This document shows positions 54,706 through 62,914 of a stretch of DNA of 64,000 bases, piece by piece. The stretch lies in the NCBI RefSeq assembly GCF_002355635.1, contig NZ_AP017558.1, positions 1,426,001 through 1,490,000 of the forward strand. Direction: 5' to 3'. Position 1 is the first letter of the stretch, and every line of letters begins with the position of its first letter. Below the pieces are notes generated by a model. It saw only the letters and a list, made by a program, of their open reading frames with translations. It had not been told where the DNA came from and searched no databases. Both the position numbers and the translations under genes were made by a program. This DNA comes from Halopenitus persicus (GTDB lineage Archaea > Halobacteriota > Halobacteria > Halobacteriales > Haloferacaceae).

Positions 54706-56166
54706 TCAGTCGTCGTTCGGGGTCGGCGCCGGCGAGCCGCCGGCGGGCCCGGAAGTTCGCGTCGTCCGCGGGACGTCGATCCCGCCGAGCACCATCGCGA
54801 ACAGAACGAGCGGCGAGAGGAAACCGAACAGGTAGAACGGCGCGTACTCGAGGGTGGGGACGCCCGTCACCGAGGCCATATACACGCCGCCGGCGTGCCA
54901 GGGGAGCAGCGCGCCGGTGGGCGTCCCGGCCGCCTCGACGGCCCGCGAGAGCTGGTCGCCGTCGAGGTCGAACTCGGCGTAGAGGTTCCGCAGCGTCACG
55001 CCGGGAAGGACGATGCTCATGTACTGCTGGGCCGTGAGCGCGTTGATGAGGATCGCCGAGACGCCGGTGCCGGCGATCAGGCTGCCGGACTCCTGAACCG
55101 CGCCGGTGAGTCCGTGTGCGAGGACGGCGAGGACCCCGGTTCGCTCGAGGACGCCGCCGAGCGACAGCGCGGCGACGACCACGGTGATCGTCCACGCGGA
55201 GCCGGTGAGCCCGCCGGCGGCGAGGAGGTCGTTCACCAGGTCGCTGCCCGTCTCCGGGGCCGTCCCGGACATGAAGACCTCCCAGGCGGCGACGAAGCCG
55301 GTCCCCTGCAGGAGGATCGCGGTGGCGACCCCGGTGAAGGCGCCGGCGACGAGCGACGGCAGCGCCGGGTGGCCGCGCAGCGCCAGGCCGAAGGTGACCG
55401 CGAGGGGGACGAAGACGAGCGGCGAGAGGTGGTAGGTACCCGCCAGTGCCCCCTGGATCTCGGCGAGCCGGTCGGCGGGGATGGTCCCCGCAGCCTGGAG
55501 ACCGAGAACCCCGAACGCGACGATCGCGATCCCGAACGCGATGGCGGTGCCGAGCCGCATCCGCCGGATGTGGGCGTACAGGTCGGTGTTCGTCACGCCG
55601 GCGGCGAGGTTCGTCGTGTCCGACAGCGGCGACTGCTTGTCGCCGGCGTACGCGCCCGAGAGCACCGCGCCGACGGTCATCGGCGCGGGCACGCCGAGCC
55701 CGGCGCCGATCCCGACGAAGGCGACGCCGAGGGTCCCGACCGTGGTCCAGGAGGAGCCGATCGAGAAGGCGACGACCGCCGAGAGGACGGCGGCGACCGG
55801 AAGGAAGACCGACGGGGTGAGAAACGACAGCCCGTAGTACATCAGCCCGGGGATCGTCCCGGACGCGATCCACGTCGCGATGAGCGCGTAGATGACGAAG
55901 AGGATCAACAGCGCCTGAATGCCCATCAGCAGGCCGTTCGAGACGCCCTCGAAGAGCTCCTCCCACTCGTAGCCGAGATAGCGGCCGATCCCGGCGACGA
56001 AAACGATGCTCCACAGCAGGGGTGCGTGCGGGTCCAGGCCGAGCACGGCCGACCCGATTCCGAGAAACGCGACCACCGCGAGGACCGGAACGAGCGCGAG
56101 CCGGAAGGACGGCCGCCTGTCCGCCGGCAGCTCCTCGTAGGTGGTCGGGGTGAACGCTGGTGCCAT
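54706..56166 (-). CDS. Na+/H+ antiporter, NhaC family
   Basis: 486 residues from ATG 56166 (MAPAFTPTTYEELP), which follows a TTAATTCG-type TATA about 25-30 bases upstream; the open frame to 56238 is not supported. About eleven membrane helices. Diagnostic NhaC motifs are GSSWTTVGTLGVAFVGIG, GAVLSGAYAGDKQSPLSDTTNLA and TAQQYMSIVLPG. It exchanges sodium for protons across the cytoplasmic membrane, important for pH and sodium balance in a salt-loving cell. The C-terminal tail is Pro/Ala-rich. It is divergent from the Vps62-like lipoprotein across 160 bases. Confidence 0.92.
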   Translation of the reverse strand: MAPAFTPTTYEELPADRRPSFRLALVPVLAVVAFLGIGSAVLGLDPHAPLLWSIVFVAGIGRYLGYEWEELFEGVSNGLLMGIQALLILFVIYALIATWIASGTIPGLMYYGLSFLTPSVFLPVAAVLSAVVAFSIGSSWTTVGTLGVAFVGIGAGLGVPAPMTVGAVLSGAYAGDKQSPLSDTTNLAAGVTNTDLYAHIRRMRLGTAIAFGIAIVAFGVLGLQAAGTIPADRLAEIQGALAGTYHLSPLVFVPLAVTFGLALRGHPALPSLVAGAFTGVATAILLQGTGFVAAWEVFMSGTAPETGSDLVNDLLAAGGLTGSAWTITVVVAALSLGGVLERTGVLAVLAHGLTGAVQESGSLIAGTGVSAILINALTAQQYMSIVLPGVTLRNLYAEFDLDGDQLSRAVEAAGTPTGALLPWHAGGVYMASVTGVPTLEYAPFYLFGFLSPLVLFAMVLGGIDVPRTTRTSGPAGGSPAPTPNDD

Positions 56167-56328
56167 TACGCCGTCGTATGTTCTACACGAATTAATACTA
56201 TTTGGAATATTCCTAGGAAACATACACGGCGGTGACAATCACCACGGTGGTTACCACCACGGTTGATACGACCACAGCCAGGGTACGCAGAACGGTTTTC
56301 CGTCCGCACCACGAGCGATACCCAGAGG

Positions 56329-58569
56329 ATGAGCCACGATCGACCGGGGGGACGATCCGAAGACGACCGACCGAACGGAAGGGGAGGTCGGCCGATCAGT
56401 GACGAGAACGAGGGACGACGGACCATCGGCCGACGAACGATGCTCGCCACGATCGCGGGTGTGGGGGCCGCCGGAATCGCGGGATGCGGCGCGTTCGAGC
56501 GCGGTGACGACGGCGAGACGACGGCGACGAGCGACGAGTGGGCCCGCAGCGTGGCCGAGCGGTTCGCGCCGACGCTGTATTTCGACGTTCACGAGCGCTG
56601 GTTCCCGACCGACCCGCGCCAGTATACGCGCGAGGAGGGGGACGCGACGATAGTCGACGGATTCGACGCTCTCGAGGGATATCACAGCCGGTACGACGGG
56701 GCGGAGGACCCGCCGAACCCGACGATGTTCTATCACGTCCGCGAATACGCCGACTCGCCGCTCGCCGTTGTGCAGTTCTGGTACTACGCCGCCTTCGATC
56801 AGTTCACGACCAACTTCCACTGGCACGACTGGGAGGTGCTCCACGTGTTCGTGGACACGGACACCGAGGAACCACAGCTGTACGTCGCGAGCTCGCACTC
56901 ACGGGCCGTTCCGAACAACGAGTTCCTCGATCCCGATCCCGGGCGAGCTCCACGGATCCTCTCGGAACTCGGGTCACACTCGAGCGCCCTCTCGGTCAAC
57001 GAGATCCCGGACCGCTTCCAGCGTCTCTCGACCGACGGACTGCTCGCCGACATCACGAACACGGCGATCGAGGGGATCGAGGACCTCGCGGAGGTCCCGC
57101 TGGCCTACGGGCTGCCACGGGACGAGGGGTCGGTGCTGCCGTACGTCGTTCCGGAATACGAGGGAGCGCCGATCTACGAACACGAGGATCTCCCGTCGGT
57201 GGGCCGGGAGTCGTTGATCGACGACGTCCTCACGATCCGGTCGCTCGAGGCGATCGAGGAACCGCCGACAACCCTCCCGGAGCGGGAGACCGGACTCGTC
57301 TTCGAGTACGGCGAAAGCATGGACGGCGAAACCGGATCGGTCGACGTGGAGTACGAGCTCGTGCCCACCGCGGAGATCGAGCACATCGACGACTTCGTCG
57401 GACCGCAGTTGAGCTTCGAGTTCGCCGTTCCCGAGGCGGTCGAGGACGCGATCGCGGGCCACATCTCCACGACGGGAACCCCGTGGAGCCAGCCGCGGTA
57501 CGAGAACCCCGCGGCGGACATCACGGTGCCGTTCCACCGCCAGGCGCTGGCGGACCGGTACGACGCGATCGGGGACGCGGCGCCGATCAACACCGTCCTC
57601 ACGCGCGTGACGAGCACGATCGCGGACGACGACGCGCCCGAAAACGAGGGGGTCACGACCACCGAATCGGCGGTCGAATCGGTCGCGCTCCTCGAGAGCG
57701 ACCCCGTGGCCGTCCCGACGTTCGCCGGCGTCGCCGCGGTGCACGACGTGCCCGAGGGAGACCACCGGCTGACCGTCAACGGCGCCGGGCGGGCCCCCCA
57801 CAGCGAGCGCGTGACCGTCGCTGGAGGTGGATCGACGACCGCCGCCGGCGTCGAGGGTGAGATCCCGCTCGTCGCGCGCGAGCGCGCCAGGCGGATCTCG
57901 GTCAGCGACGAGACGGCGGACATCGAACTGACCCGGGTGGGTCTCGAGGACGACTTCGGGGGACGGCTGTACGACTCCGCCGTCGAGGGATCGGACGCGG
58001 TCTACGTCCACGACGGCGGCGCGTACACGGTCGAGTTCCGCGACGCGGACGACGCGGTGGGTGCGTCCCGTGTCAATCCGGATCCGGCTGCCGAATCGGC
58101 GATCCGGATCGATCGTCCCGAGACCGGGACCGCGTCGCTCGCCGCCTTCGTGGGCGATGTCGCGGATGAAACGCGGACGGAGATCGCCGCGGTCGAGGAC
58201 GACCGTGACGATGAGGCGGCTGGCGATACGGACGGCGATGGGACGCCGACCGGCGGGAGTACCGAAAACGCCGGCGGCGGAGACTCCGAAACCGACCGAG
58301 ACGGCTCCGAGAACGCGGTCGTCGGACTCCGCCGCGCCCTCGAAGCGATCGCCGAGAACGCGCGAGCGGCCGCGACGGAATCGCGGGCCGGAAATCGCGG
58401 TGCCGCGGAACAGCGGCTCGAGACGGTTCGCGACCGCCTCGACCGCGCGGTCGAGCGCCTCGAGGCGGCTGGCGATGGCGTTCCCGCGCCGCTGTCACGC
58501 GCGACGCGTCGCCGCCTCGACCAGGCGTCGCGGCGGACCGAACAGGCACTGAACTCACGAAAGCCGTGA
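56329..58569 (+). CDS. Large Tat lipoprotein with Vps62-like N-terminal domain
   Basis: 746 residues from ATG 56329 (MSHDRPGGRS). The signal reads GRRTIGRRTMLATIAGVGAAGIAGC: a twin-Arg region, hydrophobic stretch and lipobox. The mature N-terminus RFAPTLYFDVHERWFPTDPRQY, followed by FWYYAAFDQFTTNFHWHDWEVLHVFVD and SSHSRA, resembles a eukaryotic-type Vps62/plant DUF946 domain that often acts as a surface lectin-like or hydrolase-like module. Middle parts are beta-rich. The C-terminal 100 residues are helical and Arg/Ala-rich after a Gly/Asp/Ser linker (ENAGGGDSETDRDG). Role on the cell surface is unknown. Confidence 0.72.
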   Translation: MSHDRPGGRSEDDRPNGRGGRPISDENEGRRTIGRRTMLATIAGVGAAGIAGCGAFERGDDGETTATSDEWARSVAERFAPTLYFDVHERWFPTDPRQYTREEGDATIVDGFDALEGYHSRYDGAEDPPNPTMFYHVREYADSPLAVVQFWYYAAFDQFTTNFHWHDWEVLHVFVDTDTEEPQLYVASSHSRAVPNNEFLDPDPGRAPRILSELGSHSSALSVNEIPDRFQRLSTDGLLADITNTAIEGIEDLAEVPLAYGLPRDEGSVLPYVVPEYEGAPIYEHEDLPSVGRESLIDDVLTIRSLEAIEEPPTTLPERETGLVFEYGESMDGETGSVDVEYELVPTAEIEHIDDFVGPQLSFEFAVPEAVEDAIAGHISTTGTPWSQPRYENPAADITVPFHRQALADRYDAIGDAAPINTVLTRVTSTIADDDAPENEGVTTTESAVESVALLESDPVAVPTFAGVAAVHDVPEGDHRLTVNGAGRAPHSERVTVAGGGSTTAAGVEGEIPLVARERARRISVSDETADIELTRVGLEDDFGGRLYDSAVEGSDAVYVHDGGAYTVEFRDADDAVGASRVNPDPAAESAIRIDRPETGTASLAAFVGDVADETRTEIAAVEDDRDDEAAGDTDGDGTPTGGSTENAGGGDSETDRDGSENAVVGLRRALEAIAENARAAATESRAGNRGAAEQRLETVRDRLDRAVERLEAAGDGVPAPLSRATRRRLDQASRRTEQALNSRKP

Positions 58570-58612
58570 GGCCCGCGTCACACGACGAAGCGCGCGGCTG
58601 CGGGCGGAACGT

Positions 58613-58834
58613 TCAGGCCCGCTCGATCTCGACGTGCCACTCGTCGGCGGTGACGCGTGTCGTCTCGTAGCGGAATCCGCGCCGCTCGAGGACGTCGTAG
58701 AGCGGTTCGGGTTCGAATCCGTTTATCAGCGTCAGCCGCTCCTCGGGACCGAGGTCGGTGAGGGCGTCGTCGATCCGCTCGAACGGCGGAGTCGCTGAGT
58801 CGCGGACGTCGAGACGGGTGGTGTGTGCGCTCAT
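58613..58834 (-). CDS. DUF2249 domain protein (second of a pair)
   Basis: 73 residues from ATG 58834 (MSAHTTRLDVRDSATPPF). The family fold shows the opening TTRLDVRD, the middle FERIDDALTDLGPEERLTLINGFEPEPLY and the end RVTADEWHVEIERA. DUF2249 proteins are small TusA-like alpha/beta proteins often found near denitrification and respiration genes. It is transcribed after the neighbouring DUF2249 gene, with only four bases between its start and that gene's stop, so the two are one operon. No partner respiratory genes are visible here. Confidence 0.85.
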   Translation of the reverse strand: MSAHTTRLDVRDSATPPFERIDDALTDLGPEERLTLINGFEPEPLYDVLERRGFRYETTRVTADEWHVEIERA

Positions 58835-58838
58835 CGGA

Positions 58839-59069
58839 TCACTCCCGTTTCGGGAACTCGGCACGGTACTCGTCCGGCGCCGCCTCCGTGACGCTGTATC
58901 CCTCCTCGTCGAACGCCTCGACCTCCGCCGCCATCTCGTAGAACAGCGGCTTGGGCTCGTGGTCGTTGACGATCGTCAGCGTCTCGCCCGGCGCCAGCGC
59001 CGCGAACTCGTCGTGGATCGTGTCGTGGCGGTCGACCGGCGGGATGTCACGTACGTCGAGCGTGGGCAT
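58839..59069 (-). CDS. DUF2249 domain protein (first of a pair)
   Basis: 76 residues, MPTLDVRDIPPVDRHDTIHDEF at the start and ETLTIVNDHEPKPLFYEMAAEV in the core; LDVRDIPP and NDHEPKPL are the family marks. It is the upstream member of the two-gene pair. A gap of about 97 bases separates it from the next minus-strand gene. Its function is not established; TusA-like proteins can act in sulfur or metal-cluster transfer. Confidence 0.85.
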   Translation of the reverse strand: MPTLDVRDIPPVDRHDTIHDEFAALAPGETLTIVNDHEPKPLFYEMAAEVEAFDEEGYSVTEAAPDEYRAEFPKRE

Positions 59070-59166
59070 ACGGTCGAGTATCCGGGACGCGCCCGCCTCC
59101 CTCTTCCGGCGAACATATTCGATCGAGGAGGGTCCAGACCGGACGGGACGAAACCGAAAGGGGCGA

Positions 59167-59406
59167 TCAGGATGTCGGGACGAGCCCCCACGTGACGTGG
59201 TCCCAGAGCCGCTCGTAGGCGTAGTACGTCCCCGTCTTGAGAAGGTTGGTGACGAGTCCGATGTTCATCGCCGCATACGCGTCACCGACGACGAACCAGG
59301 CGACGCCGACGGTGATCGCCACCATTAGCGTCCGGTAGCAGGCCGTCTTGAGCAGGGTCCGGCGGCGAGTGTGAACGGTCGACCGTGAGAACGCGCCCCT
59401 GGGCAT
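59167..59406 (-). CDS. DUF2061-family small membrane protein
   Basis: 79 residues with two membrane segments: LKTACYRTLMVAITVGVAWFVVG near 19-41 and AAMNIGLVTNLLKTGTYYAYERLWDHVTWG near 45-74, the latter with the conserved TYYAYERLWD of the family. Function is unknown; some relatives sit next to sulfate assimilation or transport genes. A minus-strand TATA-like ATTATAAC is about 26 bases before the start, so the transcript is probably leaderless. The GC-poor 40 bases upstream stand out from the surrounding sequence. Confidence 0.82.
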   Translation of the reverse strand: MPRGAFSRSTVHTRRRTLLKTACYRTLMVAITVGVAWFVVGDAYAAMNIGLVTNLLKTGTYYAYERLWDHVTWGLVPTS

Positions 59407-59500
59407 AAATATAATAGGTTACTATCTGTTATAATGATATTGAAAAAGGTTACATCCGGGCGACGGTGGCCGGAGTGATCCCCATCCGGCCATCGAAGGC

Positions 59501-60172
59501 TCACGACAGCTCGTCGGCCAGCTCGGCGTAGGAGTCGACGACGAGCCCGGGCTCGTGTCCGAGTCGGGTCGGCGGGACGTCGAATCGGTTCACGAGGACC
59601 GTCTCCATCCCCGCCGCCGAGGCGCCGGCGACGTCGAAGGTGTGGGTCGCGACCATCGTACATTCCTCGAGCGGGCGGTCGACATGGGCCTCGATCGTCC
59701 GGTAGGCGTCGGGGTGAGGTTTATAAACGCCGGCGTCGTCGACGCTCGCGATCCCGTCGACGTACGCGTCGAAGCCGGTGTTCCCGGCGAGCGTCCGGAG
59801 CATCTCGGGCGTCCCGTCAGAAAGGACGTAGAGGTCGTGACCCGCCTCCTGAAGCCGTCCGAAGTGGGACAGGTCCTCGTAGGGCTCGAGGTGCTCGTAG
59901 GCCGCCAGCAGCGTCTCCACGATCTCCTCGGTCGGGTCGACGCCGTAATACTCGAGCGCGTACCGCAGCGACCGGACGGTGAGCTGCCGCCAGTCCTCGT
60001 AGGCGCCCATCAGGGAGACCTCCATCGAGTAGCCGATCTGGTGGTCGACCCACAGCCGCGAGAGGTCCGCAGCGAGGTCGGTCGGGAGGCCGGTGACCGC
60101 CGCGATCTCGTCGACGATCGAGTGTTGGTTGTGGGTCGACCCGTACACGTCGAAACAGAGTACCTCGGACAT
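59501..60172 (-). CDS. HAD-superfamily hydrolase, haloacid dehalogenase type II
   Basis: 223 residues from ATG 60172 (MSEVLCFDVYGSTHNQHSIV); the open frame to 60256 has no support, and TTTCTTTA on the minus strand is about 27 bases upstream. The nucleophile Asp is D8 in CFDVYGST; motif II is VLSDGTPEM; the Lys is in YKPHPDAY; the last motif is VATHTFDVAGASAAGM. Type II enzymes hydrolyse 2-haloacids, but many relatives are phosphatases. The residue after the nucleophile (V) and the STHNQHS loop differ from classical dehalogenases (AYGTL), so the substrate is uncertain. Confidence 0.85.
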   Translation of the reverse strand: MSEVLCFDVYGSTHNQHSIVDEIAAVTGLPTDLAADLSRLWVDHQIGYSMEVSLMGAYEDWRQLTVRSLRYALEYYGVDPTEEIVETLLAAYEHLEPYEDLSHFGRLQEAGHDLYVLSDGTPEMLRTLAGNTGFDAYVDGIASVDDAGVYKPHPDAYRTIEAHVDRPLEECTMVATHTFDVAGASAAGMETVLVNRFDVPPTRLGHEPGLVVDSYAELADELS

Positions 60173-60255
60173 CGCCGGGTGGATGAACGGGTCCGTAAAG
60201 AAATCCGGGGGTGGATGGGTAACATTCACGTCCGCGCTCGACCGAGCACCGGGCA

Positions 60256-60912
60256 ATGACCGAACGTGGACCGAACGCGGACCGCGGACCGAACGCGGAC
60301 CGACGCGGGGATCGACCGACCGAGAGGGATCGAGACGAAGCCGACGGGCTCGCCTGGGAGACCGTCGGGACGCGGGTCGACTACGCGTGTCCGGGCTTCG
60401 ACGTCCGCGTCGACGACGTGCGGTTCCCGAACGGGACCGCCGACGAGTACCACTACGTCGACGAGCCGCCGGCGGTCGTGGTCCTCCCGTTCACGCCGGC
60501 GGGCGACGTCGTCGTGATCGACGAGTGGCGGCAGGCTGTCGGCCGGGTCAACCGCGGACTGCCGGCCGGGACGGTCGAACCGGAGGACGTCGGGGACGCC
60601 GAGCGGTCGACCACGGCAGATTTCGAGGCGGCGGCCGCACGCGAACTCGCGGAGGAGACGGGGTATGCGGCGCAGGGCGGCTTCGAGCACCTGATCACCG
60701 TCGAGCCGACCAACGGGATCGCCAACTCCGTCCATCACCACTTCCTCGCGCACGGCTGTGAACCGACCGCCGAGCGCGATCTCGACCACAACGAGTCGAT
60801 CGACGTCGACGTGGTGGACTACGATGACCTCCTCGCGGCCGTCGTGGACGGGGCGTGTCGGGACGGGCGGACGGTGACCGCGGTCCTACAGTACGAGTTG
60901 ACGCGGCGGTGA
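60256..60912 (+). CDS. Nudix hydrolase (ADP-ribose pyrophosphatase-like)
   Basis: 218 residues. An Arg/Asp-rich N-terminal tail with a repeated GPNADR unit precedes the domain. The Nudix box is recognisable as GTVEPED followed by AARELAEETGY (REx2EExGx core). The region VVVLPFTPAGDVVVIDEWRQAVGR before the box is typical of ADP-ribose/NADH-type Nudix enzymes. It should cleave a nucleoside diphosphate linked to another moiety using Mg2+. It starts divergent from the HAD gene and lies 48 bases before the protease gene on the same strand. Confidence 0.85.
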   Translation: MTERGPNADRGPNADRRGDRPTERDRDEADGLAWETVGTRVDYACPGFDVRVDDVRFPNGTADEYHYVDEPPAVVVLPFTPAGDVVVIDEWRQAVGRVNRGLPAGTVEPEDVGDAERSTTADFEAAAARELAEETGYAAQGGFEHLITVEPTNGIANSVHHHFLAHGCEPTAERDLDHNESIDVDVVDYDDLLAAVVDGACRDGRTVTAVLQYELTRR

Positions 60913-60959
60913 GGTTCCGGAGTGCCAACCGTTTTGCGCGTCGGTCGCGTACCGCGGGT

Positions 60960-61814
60960 ATGTCGATGGACGTGAACCGACGGTCCCCGATCGCGTCGGT
61001 CATCGCGGTCGTGAGCGCGATCGGATTGGGCGCCGGCGGCCTCCTCCTCGGGTTCCTGTTGACGTTCGTGGGCGGAGGCGTGCTGATAGTCGGCTTCGGC
61101 GTCGAGATCAGTGCGTCGCTGGGGCTGGTTCTCAGCCTCGTGTTCGTGCAGGGAGTCGGCTGTGCCGGCGTCGCGCTGGCGTACGCGCACCTCAGGCCGG
61201 AGATCCAGCCGGTCGTCCGTGACCTCCTCGGGGTGCCCCAGGACGCGAGCCGGTTTTCGATCGGCGTCTCGCTGCCCGGCCTCCGGGACGTCCTCGTCGT
61301 GATCGGCGGGTACGTTCTCGCGTTCGGGGGCGCGCTTGCTGGCGCATTTGCCCTCTCGGCCTACCAAGCGCTCACGAACACGGAGGTAGACACCGGCACG
61401 AACCAGGCGGCCGAGATCGGGATGTCGAACCCCGAGACCCTCCTGCTGCTCATTCCGGCTTCGATCCTGCTCATCGGCCCCGGCGAGGAGCTGCTGTTCC
61501 GCGGCGTCGTCCAGGGACGCCTCCGGGAGGTCTTTCACCCCGTCGTGGCGATCCTGCTCGCCAGCACCGTGTTCGCCGCGCTCCACTGGTTCGCGCTGAC
61601 CGGCGGGTCGACGACCGGCAACCTCGTCAGCGTCGCGATCCTCGTGGTCCCGAGCCTCGTCTTCGGCGCGAGCTACGAGTATACGGGCAACATCGTCGTG
61701 CCGGCGCTGATACACGGGGTCTACAACGCGACCCTGTTCACGCTGTTGTACGTCACGATCGTCTACAGCGACGCGCTTCCGGCCGCCGGGGCGGCGGTCA
61801 CGGCGGTCGTCTGA
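60960..61814 (+). CDS. CPBP-family intramembrane metalloprotease
   Basis: 284 residues from ATG 60960 (MSMDVNRRSP), which a TATA-like CCGTTTTGCG about 27 bases upstream supports. About eight membrane helices. The active-site motif is GPGEELLFRGVVQGRLREV with the Glu-Glu-x-x-x-Arg core; the second motif is VFAALHWFAL and the third is VPALIHGVYNATL, both contributing His. These Abi/CAAX-type proteases cleave within membranes or process prenylated proteins. The organism has no obvious prenylated partner here, so the role is unknown. Confidence 0.88.
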   Translation: MSMDVNRRSPIASVIAVVSAIGLGAGGLLLGFLLTFVGGGVLIVGFGVEISASLGLVLSLVFVQGVGCAGVALAYAHLRPEIQPVVRDLLGVPQDASRFSIGVSLPGLRDVLVVIGGYVLAFGGALAGAFALSAYQALTNTEVDTGTNQAAEIGMSNPETLLLLIPASILLIGPGEELLFRGVVQGRLREVFHPVVAILLASTVFAALHWFALTGGSTTGNLVSVAILVVPSLVFGASYEYTGNIVVPALIHGVYNATLFTLLYVTIVYSDALPAAGAAVTAVV

Positions 61815-61845
61815 GGCGGTCAGCCGAGGGTCGGACGAGCAAGCG

Positions 61846-62754
61846 TCACTCCCGTCGTCGGACCTCGTGGCGCCCGAACCCGTATCGGAGCCGGTTCGCG
61901 AGCCGCCGGGAGAACCGCCCCTCGTTCCGGGAGTCGAACCGCTCGGCCAGGGCGTTATAGATGAGCGGGACCGGGACCTCCTGTTCGAGCGCCTCCTGGA
62001 CCGTCCAGGTGCCGGTCGAGCCGCCGGCGACGTGGTCGGCGACGTCGCCCAGGTCCGAGCCCTCCTCGCGGAAGGCCTCCTCACACAGCTCCAGCAGCCA
62101 CGACCGGATCACCGCGCCGTTGTTCCAGGTCCGGGCGACCGACTCCATGTCGAGGTCGAACCGCCCCTCGTGAAGCAGCTCGAACCCCTCGCCGTACGCC
62201 TGCATCAGCGCGTACTCGACGCCGTTGTGAACCATCTTCACGTAGTGGCCCGCCCCGGACTCACCCATCCGGTCGTGGCCATCGGGTCCGGTTGCGACGG
62301 CATCGAAGACGGGAACCAGTTCCTCGTAGGCCCACGCCGGCCCGCCGATCATCAGCGAGAAGCCCGTCTCGGCGCTGGCGGGACCGCCGGAGGTGCCGCA
62401 GTCGAGGTAGGCCGCGTCGGTCGCCTCGGCACGCCGAACCGAGGCCTGAAAGCGGGAGTTCCCGCCGTCGACGACGACGTCGTCGCTCCCGAGGTGCGGC
62501 TCGAGGTCGTCGAGCGTGGCGTCGACCGCCTCGCCCGCGGGAACCATCAGCCAGATCCGCTTGCCGGCCTCGCCGCCCGAATCGAGCCGGTCACAGAGGT
62601 CGGCCACCGAGTCCGCCGGCTCGGCACCGGCCTCGGCCGCGGTCGCGGTCGCCTCCGCCGAGAGGTCGAAGGCCACCACGTCGTGGCCCGCATCGAGACA
62701 CCGGTCGACGACGATCCGTCCCATCCGACCCAAACCGATGACGCCCAGTTGCAT
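61846..62754 (-). CDS. gnd: 6-phosphogluconate dehydrogenase, decarboxylating
   Basis: 302 residues from ATG 62754 (MQLGVIGLGRMGRIVVDRCL). Rossmann motif GVIGLGRMG is at residues 4-12; the conserved DGGNSRF, YLDCGTSGG, and the catalytic Lys/Asn motif GAGHYVKMVHNGVEYALMQAYGE follow. It belongs to the short (about 300-residue) 6PGDH type. It makes ribulose 5-phosphate and NAD(P)H in the oxidative pentose route, present in haloarchaea. The gene lies 31 bases after the protease gene in convergent orientation. Confidence 0.9.
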   Translation of the reverse strand: MQLGVIGLGRMGRIVVDRCLDAGHDVVAFDLSAEATATAAEAGAEPADSVADLCDRLDSGGEAGKRIWLMVPAGEAVDATLDDLEPHLGSDDVVVDGGNSRFQASVRRAEATDAAYLDCGTSGGPASAETGFSLMIGGPAWAYEELVPVFDAVATGPDGHDRMGESGAGHYVKMVHNGVEYALMQAYGEGFELLHEGRFDLDMESVARTWNNGAVIRSWLLELCEEAFREEGSDLGDVADHVAGGSTGTWTVQEALEQEVPVPLIYNALAERFDSRNEGRFSRRLANRLRYGFGRHEVRRRE

Positions 62755-62830
62755 ACGCGGGAGGTCGGGAGGCCGGTCCCTAGTGGTTGCGATCGGTGGC
62801 GGGCCAGGGCAGGTCACGGTCGAAAAACGC

Positions 62831-62899
62831 GGCGAACGACGTTCCGGAGGAAAAACCGGCGAACGACGTTCCGGAGGAAAAACCGGCGAACGACGATGG
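62831..62899 (+). repeat. 27-bp tandem repeat between gnd and pstA
   Basis: GGCGAACGACGTTCCGGAGG plus AAAAACC repeats at 62831-62857 and 62858-62884, with a partial third copy to about 62899 (GGCGAACGACGATGG). It lies in the 160-base gap upstream of gnd, downstream of pstA. No function is evident. Confidence 0.82.
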
Positions 62900-62914
62900 C
62901 GGTGGCCGTCGTCC

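Noticed and set aside
53629-56235. 868-codon open frame on the plus strand over pcn and the antiporter
   Set aside because: It is antisense to PCNA and NhaC, both clear families, and is made of repetitive Glu/Arg/Gly sequence.
58700-58730. Second tRNA-like GGTTCGAATCC
   Set aside because: It falls inside the DUF2249 coding sequence (GFEPEPLYD on the minus strand) with no other tRNA arms.
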